A stretch of 64,000 nucleotides of DNA from an uncultured Eubacteriales bacterium (GCA_948467545.1 CAOKER010000004.1:62001-126000); one strand, 5' to 3'. Positions 21,332-30,980 are shown, counted from the stretch's first letter. The notes: generated by a model from the letters alone, not told the origin. Translations and numbers: made by a program.

Positions 21332-21637
21332 TCCGTTCCCGTCCTTTCCTTGTTTTGAAATGTGATAAGTTTCGTAGCAAGCATAGAAAAGGGGTACCCT
21401 TTTCGTAAAATGCACCGCATTTTGCTTGTTGGGAAGTCTCCCAAACCCTCTGAAATTCCTTTCACTACCTACTACACCGCACAAGGCGATTTTGCCAAAG
21501 TTTGAGCAAAATTTTTTCAAAAAATTTCTTCTTACTGAGAATAAATTTCAGAAATACAAAAAGCGTCGTAATCTCTGCGATTACAACGCCGTTCGTATTC
21601 AATATTCTATTTGTGTCTATGGATTTTTGGGGCTATT
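21332..21637. other. Non-coding gap upstream of tnpW-like gene
   Basis: About 300 bp between the MarR 3' end and the TnpW-like start. It should hold the promoter of the tnpW-recombinase operon (reading left). A direct AATTTTTTCAAAAAATTT palindrome lies near 21509-21527. No further gene can be supported. Confidence 0.4.
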
Positions 21638-22099
21638 CTAATTGTTGCCTTTTGGTTTTTCTTCGTCGGATATTTTACAGAAAATTGTGAGCAGAGTATT
21701 TATAGCGTTTCCAAACTGCGTAATTTCTCCCAAACTCATTTTATCTAAAAAATCATGGTAACAATCCGTGTTTTCATCACGGAAACTATCCATGTAAGCG
21801 ATGGCTTTCTCGGTTATCCGAATCTTAATGATACGCCTGTCGGCTGGGTCGAATGTCCGTTCAATAAATTCCTGTTCAAACAGGCGGTTTGACATCTTGC
21901 TCATTTGATGTTTGGGGATATGGACATATTCTGCAAACTCTGTCATTGTCATTTCGTGTTTTGCCCTTAATATTTGAAGGCAGTAATACATTTCCAGACT
22001 TACCCCGTCGTCTAATAACTGTTTTACCGGACGAATTACTCTGTAATTCCAGTGAGGGAGCAACAGCAATAATTTTTCCTGTATTTCCTTTATCTCCAT
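21638..22099 (-). CDS. MarR-family transcriptional regulator
   Basis: A 153-residue winged-helix repressor: MTMTEFAEYVHIPKHQMSKMSNRLFEQEFIERTFDPADRRIIKIRIT holds the recognition helix and the DRR wing typical of MarR. It is divergent from the MATE transporter gene, with a 169-bp shared control region containing a near-perfect dyad right after the transporter promoter. The usual logic is repression of the pump and of itself, relieved by a ligand exported by the pump; the ligand is unknown. Confidence 0.88.
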   Translation of the reverse strand: MEIKEIQEKLLLLLPHWNYRVIRPVKQLLDDGVSLEMYYCLQILRAKHEMTMTEFAEYVHIPKHQMSKMSNRLFEQEFIERTFDPADRRIIKIRITEKAIAYMDSFRDENTDCYHDFLDKMSLGEITQFGNAINTLLTIFCKISDEEKPKGNN

Positions 22100-22130
22100 A
22101 AGATATTTTCTCCTTGTTTTCTGCGCCCTA

Positions 22131-22185
22131 TTGACAAAGCAACAGGGAAAATGATATACTTAGATAGTTGCATTAATGCTACTAT
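22131..22185 (+). promoter_or_regulatory. MATE promoter with MarR-type operator
   Basis: TTGACA at 22131-22136 and TATACT at 22155-22160 are 18 bp apart. A 22-bp dyad at 22164-22185 (arms ATAGT and ACTAT around GCATTAATGC) starts just past the -10 box and has a single mismatched pair. Its position at the transcription start and the divergent marR gene make it the likely MarR operator. Confidence 0.72.
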
Positions 22186-22268
22186 TTCATTTATACAAAT
22201 ATGCGGCTGGTGCAATATAAGAATAACAAATTCTTGCTTGAAATGCAAGTAGAAAGGTGGAATCAGCT

Positions 22269-23648
22269 TTGCAGGACAAAAACATTCAGCTTTTGGATAG
22301 CGCGCCTATCCCCAGGGCAATATTGACGCTTGCTATCCCTACTGTAATCAGTAATATGATTACGCTTATTTACAATCTTACAGATACTTTTTTTATCGGT
22401 ATGCTGGACGACCCAATCCAACTTGGAGCAATTTCTTTGGCTTTTCCAGTATTTTTGGTTATTCAGGCAATCGGAAACATTTTTTCAATGGGCGCTCCTG
22501 CCTATATCTCCCGAAGCCTTGGGGCAAAAGAGTATGAAGAAGTGAAACGGACAAGTTCTGTCGCTCACTACATAGCAATCACAGTTATTATTTTGATTAG
22601 CATTTTATTCTTTATTTTGGAAACGCCGATATTGCGGATAATTGGTACAACGGAGGAGAACATTGTTCCCACAAGGGAATATCTCAACGTCATTATCGGG
22701 CTGGGTTTTATTATTACCATGCAGGTAGTCATGCCGGCTTTACTCCGCGCAGAGGGGAAAGTAAAAGAAGCTATGGTTGGAATGATTATCGGAACAGGGC
22801 TTAATATCATTTTAGACCCCGTTTTCATCTTGAAATTTCACATGGGCGCAGCCGGAGCAGCTTGGGCGACGGTAATAGGTAATTTTTTTGCAGTCGTTTA
22901 TTATATCTGGATATTTAAGAAACGCCCTACCAATCTTTCTATTTCAAGGAAATATTTTAAGCCAAACAAGCGGATCATTATGGAAATACTAAAAATTGGT
23001 TTTCCGGCGGCGATTGCACAGATTATGATGAGCGTTGCCAATATTCTCCAGAACAGCCTTGCGTCTGGTTATGGAAATAACGCAGTAGCGGCGGTTGGTG
23101 TGAGTATCAAAGTTTTGACAATGGCAGCAATGATTATTACAGGGTATTCAGCCGGATATATGCCGTTTGCCGGATATAATTACGGGGCAAAGAATATGAA
23201 GCGAACCTTATCCGCTTTTTGGTTTACGACAATTACTTCAACGGTTGCCTGTTTTATTCTGATGATACCTTTTACTTTGTTAGGTCCGGCATTTATGAGG
23301 GCGTTTACAAGCTCCGAAGAAATTATAGAAATCGGGCTTTACTGTCTCTCTGTTCAGGTTTTCTGCGTTCCCGTTCTGGGTATCCAGCTTACAGCCATGT
23401 CAACATTCCAAGCCACAGGGCAGGCGGTAAAATCACTGATTGTAAATCTGGGGCGGCAATGTATCTTTTATATGCCAGCATTAGTGATTTGTGAAAAAGT
23501 GTGGGGATTCCAGGGGTTGATGTACGCACAGGTTTTTGGCGATTACACGACTATGCTCATGGCGGTTATTTTAGTTATCCCGCTGATTAAATGGCTTGGA
23601 AACGAAAAGGAAAAGCAGGAAAATACGGAGGAGACTCATTATGAATAA
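22269..23648 (+). CDS. MATE-family multidrug efflux transporter
   Basis: A 459-residue polytopic protein with about 12 membrane helices in two homologous halves (PRAILTLAIPTVISNMITLIYNLTDTFFIG at the start; ILKIGFPAAIAQIMMSVANILQNSLAS in the second half). MATE proteins export cationic drugs and other compounds using Na+ or H+ gradients. I prefer the TTG at 22269 because AGGTGG lies 8 bases before it; a GTG at 22257 overlaps that site. Controlled by the divergent MarR gene and overlapping the next gene by 8 bp. Confidence 0.9.
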   Translation: MQDKNIQLLDSAPIPRAILTLAIPTVISNMITLIYNLTDTFFIGMLDDPIQLGAISLAFPVFLVIQAIGNIFSMGAPAYISRSLGAKEYEEVKRTSSVAHYIAITVIILISILFFILETPILRIIGTTEENIVPTREYLNVIIGLGFIITMQVVMPALLRAEGKVKEAMVGMIIGTGLNIILDPVFILKFHMGAAGAAWATVIGNFFAVVYYIWIFKKRPTNLSISRKYFKPNKRIIMEILKIGFPAAIAQIMMSVANILQNSLASGYGNNAVAAVGVSIKVLTMAAMIITGYSAGYMPFAGYNYGAKNMKRTLSAFWFTTITSTVACFILMIPFTLLGPAFMRAFTSSEEIIEIGLYCLSVQVFCVPVLGIQLTAMSTFQATGQAVKSLIVNLGRQCIFYMPALVICEKVWGFQGLMYAQVFGDYTTMLMAVILVIPLIKWLGNEKEKQENTEETHYE

Positions 23649-24273
23649 AATAATTTGTATCAGTCGGCAGTATGCCAGCGGCGGGCATGAAATCGGGCGG
23701 CAGTTATCGCAGTATTATAGTATTCCGATTTATGACAGGGAGCTTATTGTGGAAAGCATGAAAATGTCTGGTCTTAGCAGAGAGCTTATTGAGAGCAATG
23801 ATGAAAATGCAAGAAACAGCATTGTCTATTCGATTGCTATGGGTACATTATCAAACATTGCCACACCCTACATTGCGCCGCCTGCTGATAAGGTCTTTCA
23901 GGCGCAGTCTGATGTTATACACAAATTAGCGGAAAGCGGCACCTGCGTGATTATCGGACGATGCGCCGGAGAAATTCTGCGGAATCATCCGAATGTTGTC
24001 CGCATTTTTGTATATGCTGATAAAGAATTTCGCCTGAAAAGGGCGATTCAGTATTACGGTTGCAGAGAAAATACAGTTGCAGATGTATTGCACAGGAAAG
24101 ACATACAAAGGGCAACTCATTTTAATCACTACAATCACTGTCGTTGGGGGTCTATAGACAGTTTTGATTTAGCAATAGACAGTTCCAAGTGCAGTATATC
24201 CGGCGCTGTCCACACAATCAAAGCGTATCTTGACAGCATGGATAAATCTGTTCATGGTAACAGTGCTGTATAA
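23641..24273 (+). CDS. Cytidylate-kinase-like protein
   Basis: A 210-residue P-loop-like nucleotide kinase of the Cytidylate_kin2 family: ICISRQYASGGHEIGRQLS replaces the usual GPxGSGK loop (typical of this family), and later blocks include YDRELIVES, CVIIGRCAGEIL and VRIFVYADKEFRLKRA. ATG 23641 overlaps the MATE stop by 8 bp, so it is co-expressed with the pump. The family is often linked to efflux genes in Firmicutes, but its substrate and link to resistance are not established. Confidence 0.82.
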   Translation: MNKIICISRQYASGGHEIGRQLSQYYSIPIYDRELIVESMKMSGLSRELIESNDENARNSIVYSIAMGTLSNIATPYIAPPADKVFQAQSDVIHKLAESGTCVIIGRCAGEILRNHPNVVRIFVYADKEFRLKRAIQYYGCRENTVADVLHRKDIQRATHFNHYNHCRWGSIDSFDLAIDSSKCSISGAVHTIKAYLDSMDKSVHGNSAV

Positions 24274-24592
24274 ACAGGTGTTGTTGTTTAATGGCGGTTT
24301 TTAAAGATTCATACCGTCATTCTTATCAAAAGCGGACTACAGGAAGCAAAATGCTCTTATTGAGGATATGACGGTATCAAGGAGGGTGTCGTCATGTCCT
24401 TTTTCTGTTTTTCGTGTAACTTCTTGTCAAAAAAAGCTCTTATAAAATATCGCGTCAGTCTGTCCGCAAAGATGAATTGTCAGTTCATTTAGTATGTATT
24501 GATAACTTGTATTACTCACACGTCCATGTGGTTTTTATGCCGCATGGGCGTTTGTTGTAATAGCCCCCTACTGGGAAGAAAGGGGGTGAGTT
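24274..24592. other. Intergenic leader before sigma-like gene
   Basis: No gene is supported in this 319-bp stretch. An imperfect inverted repeat (ACGTCCATGTGG at about 24519-24530 against CCGCATGGGCGT at about 24540-24551) precedes the sigma-like gene and could act as an attenuator. Confidence 0.4.
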
Positions 24593-25042
24593 ATGATGAA
24601 GTATTCTGAACAATTCATGGAGCATACCGAATACACCTTTGCCGCGTTTTGTAATGTCGTTCTCCGTAATGCGGCAATCAACGCATACCGCAATTTTGGA
24701 CGGAAGCAGAAACATGAAGTGTCGCTTGACTATCTGATGTCGGAAACGCCGTTTGAGCCATTTTCAACCGATAATTACTTTGAGCAGTATGTCTACGAGA
24801 AGCCGACTGTTTTTGTCGTGAAAGGACAAGAAGTTATTGTTGAGAGTGAACGGTTAGCTAACGCATTAGCCACTCTGTCAGAGCAAAGGCGTACTGTTCT
24901 GTTGCTGTATTTCTTTTTCGGTTACACTGATACGAAAATCGGGAATGAGTACGGACGGAGCAGAAGCACAGCTAACTACTGGAAGTTAGCGGCATTGAAG
25001 CAGTTAAGAAAAGAATTGGAGAAAACGAAACATGAGGAATAA
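24593..25042 (+). CDS. Sigma-70-like factor of mobile elements
   Basis: A 149-residue protein with a region-4 type helix-turn-helix (ALATLSEQRRTVLLLYFFFGYTDTKIGNEYGRSRSTANYWKLAALKQL, about residues 90-140), as in the small sigma-like proteins of Tn916-type and related elements. AAGGGGGTGAG precedes the ATG. It overlaps the following HTH gene by 11 bp. It likely switches on element functions, though its target promoters are not visible. Confidence 0.85.
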   Translation: MMKYSEQFMEHTEYTFAAFCNVVLRNAAINAYRNFGRKQKHEVSLDYLMSETPFEPFSTDNYFEQYVYEKPTVFVVKGQEVIVESERLANALATLSEQRRTVLLLYFFFGYTDTKIGNEYGRSRSTANYWKLAALKQLRKELEKTKHEE

Positions 25043-25235
25043 GAAGCTGATACCCTTTGAAACCATTGAAAAAGCTGTTGCCGGAGAGCCGGAAGCGATA
25101 GACGCGGTATTGCGGCACTACGCGGGGCGTATTAAATATCTGTCTACTTATCATGGACATATCAACGACGATATTCAAGACCGCCTAAAAGCACAGCTTA
25201 TCAAAGCTATCTTGCAATTCCGATTTGACCGTTAG
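25032..25235 (+). CDS. Small helix-turn-helix element protein
   Basis: A 67-residue protein (IPFETIEKAVAGEPEAIDAVLRHYAGRIKYLS) of the HTH_16-type family regularly found directly after sigma-like genes in conjugative and mobilizable elements. It overlaps the sigma-like gene and is the last gene of the element. Probable regulatory role by association. Confidence 0.8.
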   Translation: MRNKKLIPFETIEKAVAGEPEAIDAVLRHYAGRIKYLSTYHGHINDDIQDRLKAQLIKAILQFRFDR

Positions 25236-25611
25236 CGAGTAGCAAAGCCAAAAACAGTCGTCAAGGATAAACTTCGCGCTTCGCGTCCTTGACGACTGTT
25301 TCCGTCTTTGCTGTCGGGCAGTCAAGAGAGCGCAATCGGATAGACCGCTCGCGCTCTCAATTCAGTATGGAATGTTACGCGATAGGGTGCGTTTCTCGCT
25401 TGATTTAAGCGCGTTACAGCGACGATAAGGGCGGGGGTAAGGGTTTTATACTCCCACCCTTAAAAATGGCGTTCTATTGCGTAACAAATGCGGACAAAAA
25501 AGCAGAGAGCCGACCACTTGTAAAAGTGATTAACTCTCTGCTTCCGTTTGCACCCTGTCTGTCAGCGTTAGTGATAAATGGTTGAGAATACTTCCTTATC
25601 ACTGTAAAATC
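25236..25611. repeat. Three stem-loops at right end of element
   Basis: Three inverted repeats fill this gene-free end: AAACAGTCGTCAAGGA at 25252-25267 with its exact complement at 25286-25301; GAGAGCGC at 25326-25333 with GCGCTCTC at 25351-25358; and GCAGAGAG at 25502-25509 with CTCTCTGC at 25534-25541, enclosing an inner CACTT/AAGTG stem. They lie between the last element gene and the right junction and may be a transfer origin, recombinase accessory sites or terminators. Confidence 0.6.
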
Positions 25612-27473
25612 AAGAGTGAATTTCGCTTTTTGCCAGAAGATGAGGCAGTATTTCAAAATGATGACTATACTGAAATTTTCAGCTTGAACGAAAAGGATGG
25701 TCCAAACAAGCTCAGAGGTGTTGATAATATTGCTGTCGATAAATTCATGCTTTCTAAATATTTAGGCAAATATATGCGAGTTAGTGGATTGATACATGAT
25801 AAAATAGAAAAGCAATTTGATGCAGATATTGAAAAAATCTTTACCAATCAAGTAACTATTGAAAACTATTTGGTTTGGGAAAAGGTTTTAGAAATTTTAA
25901 TTGTCAATGATAAATTTGACACATATCAAAAATTTGTTAATCGCATTATGCAGGCAATCAATAAAATAAACATTGTTGATACTGATGGAGATATAATCAA
26001 ATTGCGGATCACTCTATACGGAATACTTGCTTCCGCTATTTACAGAACTTTATCTCTTTCGTGGGGCAAAGAGTCAAAAAAATTAAAGCAAGAAATAGAA
26101 AAAATAGCGCCGGATATATTTAGTTTTGAATTTAATGAAATGAAGATAGAACAGATGAATAAATCATATTGCAAAACACGTATGTGTGATAAATATGCAA
26201 TGCCGGTACTAATCGATGGATTCCTTGATGGTAATAATGATACTATATTTGATGACCAATCTATAAACTGTACAAATTTTGAAACCGTTAAAAATTCAAA
26301 CTATATTTTTGATTATTTTGATAATTGTGAGCAGGATTATATGTACTATCCATATCTGATTACAATGAATGACTTGACGATTTATGGTATTCTGAAAAAG
26401 CTTAAATATCAGAATGGAGATCTTAACGACGAAGATATAAACGGTTATAAAAAACGCTATCTCGAATTAAACTACTGCAATCATTCGGATGATAGCGGCA
26501 TCAATAAAATTGTAAGGGCTAAGTCAATTCCTATGGCGGGAAAGCAGACTGTGGCGATTAAAGTCGAAAATAAAAAGTTCGACAATATAAAAATTGCTAT
26601 AGCGAATACTATTTTGCGGGAATCGGATTTTGAAAAAGTGTTGAAAGATTGTCCGAATCGAAATTATCAAAGATATAAGCAGCTTGCAGAAACCGTTAAC
26701 GAGGCAATCCGGTGTAAAGCTGATATGTTGGTTTTGCCGGAGGGGTATCTGCCGTTTGAATGGCTTCCAATTTTGGCAAGGACATGTGCAAAGAACCAAA
26801 TAGCAATTATTACTGGAATTGAACATTTGAAATTCAAATCAAATGATGATACTACAAATCCATCAATAAATAATCTAACAGCAGTTGTTTTACCTTTCGT
26901 TGAGGATGATTATAAATTCAGTTATATTCATTTTCACAAAAAGTGCATGTTGCTCCTCATGAAAAAGAAAAAATTGAGAGTTATGGCTGCAAAGTCAGAG
27001 AAGGAGAAGGTTACGAGTTATATGATTGGAATAACTTTTGGTTTTCTGTTTATTGTTGCTACGAGTTATCATCTATCTCTGATAGATCAATATTTCAGTC
27101 ATATATCGATGCACTGATTACTGTAGAATGGAATAAAGATACGAATTATTATAGCAATATCGTTGAATCGCTATCGCGGGATTTGCATTGTTTTTGTATA
27201 CAGGTTAATACCTCTGAATTTGGCGACAGTAGAATCACAAGACCTTCTAAAACTGAGGATCGAGATGTCCTCAAAGTAAAGGGTGGAAAAAATTCTGTCG
27301 TGTTAATAGACACGATTGATATTTCCGGATTAAGAGAATTTCAAATCAAAGGTAATATGCTACAGGCAAAATCTCCCGATTCGAAGTATTATAAACAAAC
27401 CCCACCGAATTTTGATTCTAATATTGCAAAACTAAAACAACAATATGCATTATGGAATGAATTTGATTCATAG
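25612..27473 (+). pseudogene. 3' part of split DRT1-like gene, nitrilase domain
   Basis: This continues the reverse transcriptase frame from 19359: SEFRFLPEDEAVF, then LSKYLGKYMRVSGLI, a helical linker, and from about 26560 a C-N hydrolase (nitrilase) domain: catalytic Glu in VLPEGYLPFEW, Lys in FHKK and Cys in VYCCYELS. Reverse transcriptases of UG1 (DRT type 1) carry such a C-terminal nitrilase domain and protect against phage. A frame change in the A-run near 26937-26942 separates FHKK from VHVAPHEKEKIESYG; one extra A would restore it. The downstream frame ends at 27473. With three lesions overall the gene is inactive as written. Confidence 0.85.
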
Positions 27474-27539
27474 TTATTAATTCTCTGTACTTTCTGCTCC
27501 TTCTGTAATATTATGTTGTACTGCAAATTACACTGCAAA

Positions 27540-27567
27540 ATGGGGATTATCGAAAGATAATCCCCAT
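27540..27567. terminator. Bidirectional terminator
   Basis: ATGGGGATTATC (27540-27551) and its exact complement (27556-27567) form a 12-bp stem with a GAAA loop between the converging reverse transcriptase remnant and the XRE antitoxin gene. A-rich and T-rich flanks are moderate. Confidence 0.75.
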
Positions 27568-27582
27568 CACTGTTCTATTAAG

Positions 27583-28203
27583 TTATATTTGTCTCAGCAA
27601 ATCCTCAATCGTACAGTCAAGTGCTTTTGCGAGCATCTGCAGGATTTCGCCTTGTGCTTTGATAAGCGCGTTTTCTCCTTGTTCGTAGGAGCGAATGGAA
27701 CGGATATTTACTCCGCTGAGCAGGGCAAGCTGTTTCTGCGTCAACTGCCTCTTTTTGCGCAACAGTTTTAGCATAGATTCCTCTTTGGGAAAACTCTGTT
27801 TGATTAAATCAACAGTTTTGCTCTCATCGGCTTCGTGGTAAGGATAGTACAGACTTATTAAAGAGGACAACGGCATCACATTCAGTATATTTTCAAATGG
27901 TTTATTTAGTTCCCACTGTGCTTTAGCAAGAATCCATCCCGCCCAGTATTCCGGTGTTCTGTCCATGGGAACAAAAGTATATTCAACATCCTTGTTCAGT
28001 ATCATCGAAAGCATTTCGGTTGCTGATTTTCCTGCAAGCATATCGGGAACAGCGTTTTCAATTTGTCTTGCCACATCGGAAGAAACAAATATTTTTCCGA
28101 ATTCATCGGCACCGATTTCTTCGGCATTGACGGCAATATCAAATAACGCGGCAAGATTTTTCATTACCGTAGACAGGTATATTTCATTGTAAGCGTGGAT
28201 CAT
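27583..28203 (-). CDS. XRE antitoxin-like protein
   Basis: A 206-residue protein with an all-helical N-terminal part of unknown type and a C-terminal XRE helix-turn-helix (LLRKKRQLTQKQLALLSGVNIRSIRSYEQGENALIKAQGEILQMLAKALDCTIEDLL, about residues 145-203). It overlaps the DUF3990 gene by 20 bp and follows it in the same operon. The arrangement suits an antitoxin and autorepressor for the DUF3990 protein; this role is inferred. Confidence 0.8.
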   Translation of the reverse strand: MIHAYNEIYLSTVMKNLAALFDIAVNAEEIGADEFGKIFVSSDVARQIENAVPDMLAGKSATEMLSMILNKDVEYTFVPMDRTPEYWAGWILAKAQWELNKPFENILNVMPLSSLISLYYPYHEADESKTVDLIKQSFPKEESMLKLLRKKRQLTQKQLALLSGVNIRSIRSYEQGENALIKAQGEILQMLAKALDCTIEDLLRQI

Positions 28204-28870
28204 CGGCTTTCATCTCGTTTCTCATAATATCAAGCATGAATATATCATTGGGTGAAAGGGTATTTCCTTTTCTATTTAAAAGATATTCTGCACGGGCAAG
28301 CTCGTCCCTCTTTTTGAGAAGCGGAAAATGAATATTTTGCGTTGCTTCTTCAAATCCGACGAAGCGGATTTGGTCAAATGCCTTTTCTGAAATTAAAACA
28401 ATCTGATTTCCGAGATTACCAAGTTTCATTACCTGTGAGAGCCGTTTAACCGATACCGTGTTCTGAAGAAAATCTCTTGCATATGAAAAATAGGAATCAT
28501 CGGCACGGTGGCCCTTTATAATATCGTATCCTCTTGTGTCAACAGGAAAATTATTTAAAATATACTCTTTTGCCGCGATGGAAATATCATTTTCCAAAGT
28601 CACTTTTCGGTTTTGTAAAAGTATCGAAATCCAATGCAGTATGCAAAAATTCTTGCCGTTTAAATCAAGAATCTTCAAATCGTTCATATCCAGCTCGTAC
28701 TTGTTTGCATATCCGCCATGCTTGTCGTTGCACGCCCATTCTTTTGCGAGATCAAGATATTCCGTGCAGTAAAAGCCAAGCCCATAATCGTTGTATGGCT
28801 TTCCTTTCCCGTATTCCGGCTTCTTTATAATGTCTTTTGAACCGTGATATATCGTCATTTTGTTATTCAT
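28184..28870 (-). CDS. DUF3990 ADP-ribosyltransferase-like toxin
   Basis: A 228-residue DUF3990 protein. The fold-defining pieces are MTIYHGSKDIIKKPEYGKGKPYNDYGLGFYCTE near the start and DLAKEWACND, which correspond to the NAD-binding strands of ADP-ribosyltransferase-like enzymes. AAGGAG lies before the ATG at 28870; a longer reading has no ribosome site. Together with the overlapping XRE gene it makes a likely toxin-antitoxin pair. Target and activity are unknown. Confidence 0.78.
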   Translation of the reverse strand: MNNKMTIYHGSKDIIKKPEYGKGKPYNDYGLGFYCTEYLDLAKEWACNDKHGGYANKYELDMNDLKILDLNGKNFCILHWISILLQNRKVTLENDISIAAKEYILNNFPVDTRGYDIIKGHRADDSYFSYARDFLQNTVSVKRLSQVMKLGNLGNQIVLISEKAFDQIRFVGFEEATQNIHFPLLKKRDELARAEYLLNRKGNTLSPNDIFMLDIMRNEMKADDPRLQ

Positions 28871-28891
28871 AGTATTACTCCTTACAGTAGT

Positions 28892-28945
28892 ATTATACCA
28901 TTGCGATGTTAGTTTTGTCAATGGTGGTATCACATTGAAATGTGA
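28892..28945 (-). promoter_or_regulatory. Promoter and dyads of the DUF3990/XRE operon
   Basis: On the minus strand TTGACA (complement of 28916-28921) and TATAAT (complement of 28892-28897) are 18 bp apart. CCATTG/CAATGG (28898-28903 and 28919-28924) and the dyad TCACATTGAAATGTGA (28930-28945) overlap or flank the -35 box, suiting autorepression by the XRE protein. Confidence 0.65.
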
Positions 28946-29016
28946 ATTTATTATGGCATTACATTGCTTTTATTTTAAAATTTCATTCATATCGTATTTA
29001 CACAGGCTATAAGCGA

Positions 29017-29045
29017 TTGAAAAACATGCGATTTTTTGCTATAAT
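29017..29045 (+). promoter_or_regulatory. Promoter of the AAA ATPase gene
   Basis: TTGAAA at 29017-29022 and TATAAT at 29040-29045 with 17 bp between, followed by GGAGG about 8 bases before the ATG at 29087. Confidence 0.65.
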
Positions 29046-29086
29046 AGTATTTAAGAAACATACCTTGATCACTTGCGGAGGTTCTT

Positions 29087-30892
29087 ATGAAAATAACTAA
29101 AATTGAGATAAATAATTACAAATCATTAAAAGATCCGATTGAGATCAAATTTTATGATGGTTTGCCAACTATTTTAATTGGTAAAAACGGAAGCGGGAAG
29201 ACCAATATTTTAGAGGCGCTAAATGTGATCGCAGAGGCAAATGGCAACTGTTATGGATTAAATAAAGACCTATCATTTGGTTACAAAGTATACATGAGCC
29301 TTTCGAAAGAGGATATCGCACAACTGTTTCCGGGAAAAGAAATTGATGAGAACCAATGTCAATTTATTGCCTATTCCGGAGAAAACTGCAAAATAGAAAG
29401 AATTGAGTCGGCGGATTTGATTCCGCTTTTGAAATCCGAAGTTTGCGAGATCAACAGGCTTGCAAGCGATTTAAAAGCCGCTCTCGTTACATACACAGAA
29501 CAGATCAACAAGGTTGCCTGCAATGAAAGAGAAGATTTACCTGTAAGAGGCTTTCAAATTACCGATTTTAAAAATTCGACAACCAATTATTATAGGTTGG
29601 AAATTCAAGTAAGACGTGTTTTGGAACAAGCCGAAAAACTTGCCGAATCCCTTAAACAAAACTTTGTCAACGGAGAAAACTTTTTTAAATTTAACTATGT
29701 ATATGATTACCAATTTGACAATTTTGAAAATTTGCCTTTCAAACTTCACTATATAAAACCTGACTTAGCCCCGTTTGAGGCAAAGTTTATCACAGTAAAC
29801 GAAACGGCGATAAAACGAGAAATTACAAAAATCAACAAGAAAACAAAAGAATCGTGTGATAAAATTACACGGTTGAGCAGAGAACTTGATGGATGCGCAA
29901 AACGATTAAAAGCTGCATTGAACGGGGAACAATTAATGCCCGATAGCAGCGGGATGTTTTATCAATTCATCCGCGAAATGCAGAAGTGTGTCGGTGCCAA
30001 ATGCTTATTTTTGCGGAACGAGAGCAGCGATGTCATATTCAGAAGTGAAGAGAGAGATCGGGAATACTTTTGCAATAATCAATCTTCGGTGATTTTGCAA
30101 ACCTATCTCAGCAAGGTTTATAGTGGCAATGATAAGGAAGCACTGTTAAAACAAATTCAAGTCGATAAGGACTTTTCTCTATCCGATGAAGCCCTAAGCA
30201 AATTTGAGCAATATCTCAATGCGAGTATTCCCACATTTGAAAACGGTATGTATGACCGAATTTCAGTTGAACGCTCCGGTGGGAAAATTCCAACGATATT
30301 ATTGCACGAAAAAAGCGGAGAAACCATTGAGCTTAACTCCACAAGTGCCGGCAGACGCTGGTATTTTACATACTATTTTATGAAAAACACATTGATCCCC
30401 GGAGATTTATTTATTATCGACGAGCCTGCGGCTATGCTCCATCCCGTCGCTCAAAAAGAAGTTTTGAACGAACTGATTGAACTCGAAAAGCAGGGAATCC
30501 ATGTTGTGTATTCGACACACAGTCCCTATCTAATTCTGGATGAGTGGAAAAGTGTCCACTTCGTTTCTATGGGAAATAACGGAACATTTGTAACACAGGA
30601 AAATCAGTATGATCTTCTGAAACAAGTCGTCGGTGGGGATATTTTCAATCTGCAGGAGCTTTTAGAGAAATACCAAAAGTGCGATAAAGAATCCACGGCT
30701 AATAGATGTTATCATGTGATTTGTGATAATTTTGATTCAGTCGAAGATGCTACTAAACAGTTAAATCTCAGTGTATCAACTATCGAATCTTGGCGAAAAA
30801 GTATCAATAGCAAGAAATTTAGGTCTCCAAAACTTGAAAATATCATTTTAATAGCTGAAAGAACAGGTCTGAATATTTTTGAACTGCTTTGA
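29087..30892 (+). CDS. OLD-like AAA ATPase with C-terminal HTH
   Basis: A 601-residue SMC/OLD-type ATPase: Walker A GKNGSGKT (about residues 33-40), coiled-coil middle (TKINKKTKESCDKITRLSRELDGCAKRLKAAL), signature-like region NSTSAGRRWYF, Walker B DLFIIDEPAAMLHP and the switch His in YSTHSPYLI. No Toprim domain is visible. The last 60 residues (SVEDATKQLNLSVSTIESWRKS) look like a small helix-turn-helix. Such ATPases work with a nuclease partner in defence (for example PtuA with the HNH protein PtuB in Septu). The HNH gene 88 bp downstream would fit, although a terminator and own promoter lie between. Confidence 0.8.
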   Translation: MKITKIEINNYKSLKDPIEIKFYDGLPTILIGKNGSGKTNILEALNVIAEANGNCYGLNKDLSFGYKVYMSLSKEDIAQLFPGKEIDENQCQFIAYSGENCKIERIESADLIPLLKSEVCEINRLASDLKAALVTYTEQINKVACNEREDLPVRGFQITDFKNSTTNYYRLEIQVRRVLEQAEKLAESLKQNFVNGENFFKFNYVYDYQFDNFENLPFKLHYIKPDLAPFEAKFITVNETAIKREITKINKKTKESCDKITRLSRELDGCAKRLKAALNGEQLMPDSSGMFYQFIREMQKCVGAKCLFLRNESSDVIFRSEERDREYFCNNQSSVILQTYLSKVYSGNDKEALLKQIQVDKDFSLSDEALSKFEQYLNASIPTFENGMYDRISVERSGGKIPTILLHEKSGETIELNSTSAGRRWYFTYYFMKNTLIPGDLFIIDEPAAMLHPVAQKEVLNELIELEKQGIHVVYSTHSPYLILDEWKSVHFVSMGNNGTFVTQENQYDLLKQVVGGDIFNLQELLEKYQKCDKESTANRCYHVICDNFDSVEDATKQLNLSVSTIESWRKSINSKKFRSPKLENIILIAERTGLNIFELL

Positions 30893-30899
30893 CTCATGC

Positions 30900-30930
30900 G
30901 GAGGGTACAACTGTACCCCTCCATCTTTTT
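30900..30930 (+). terminator. Terminator after the ATPase gene
   Basis: GGAGGGTACA (30900-30909) pairs with TGTACCCCTCC (30912-30922) and is followed by ATCTTTTTTCT. A TATAAT at 30943-30948 downstream can start transcription of the HNH gene. Confidence 0.75.
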
Positions 30931-30980
30931 TCTAAAATGCGCTATAATGCAGATGCATCTTAGAAAAGGAGGTACTCAAA

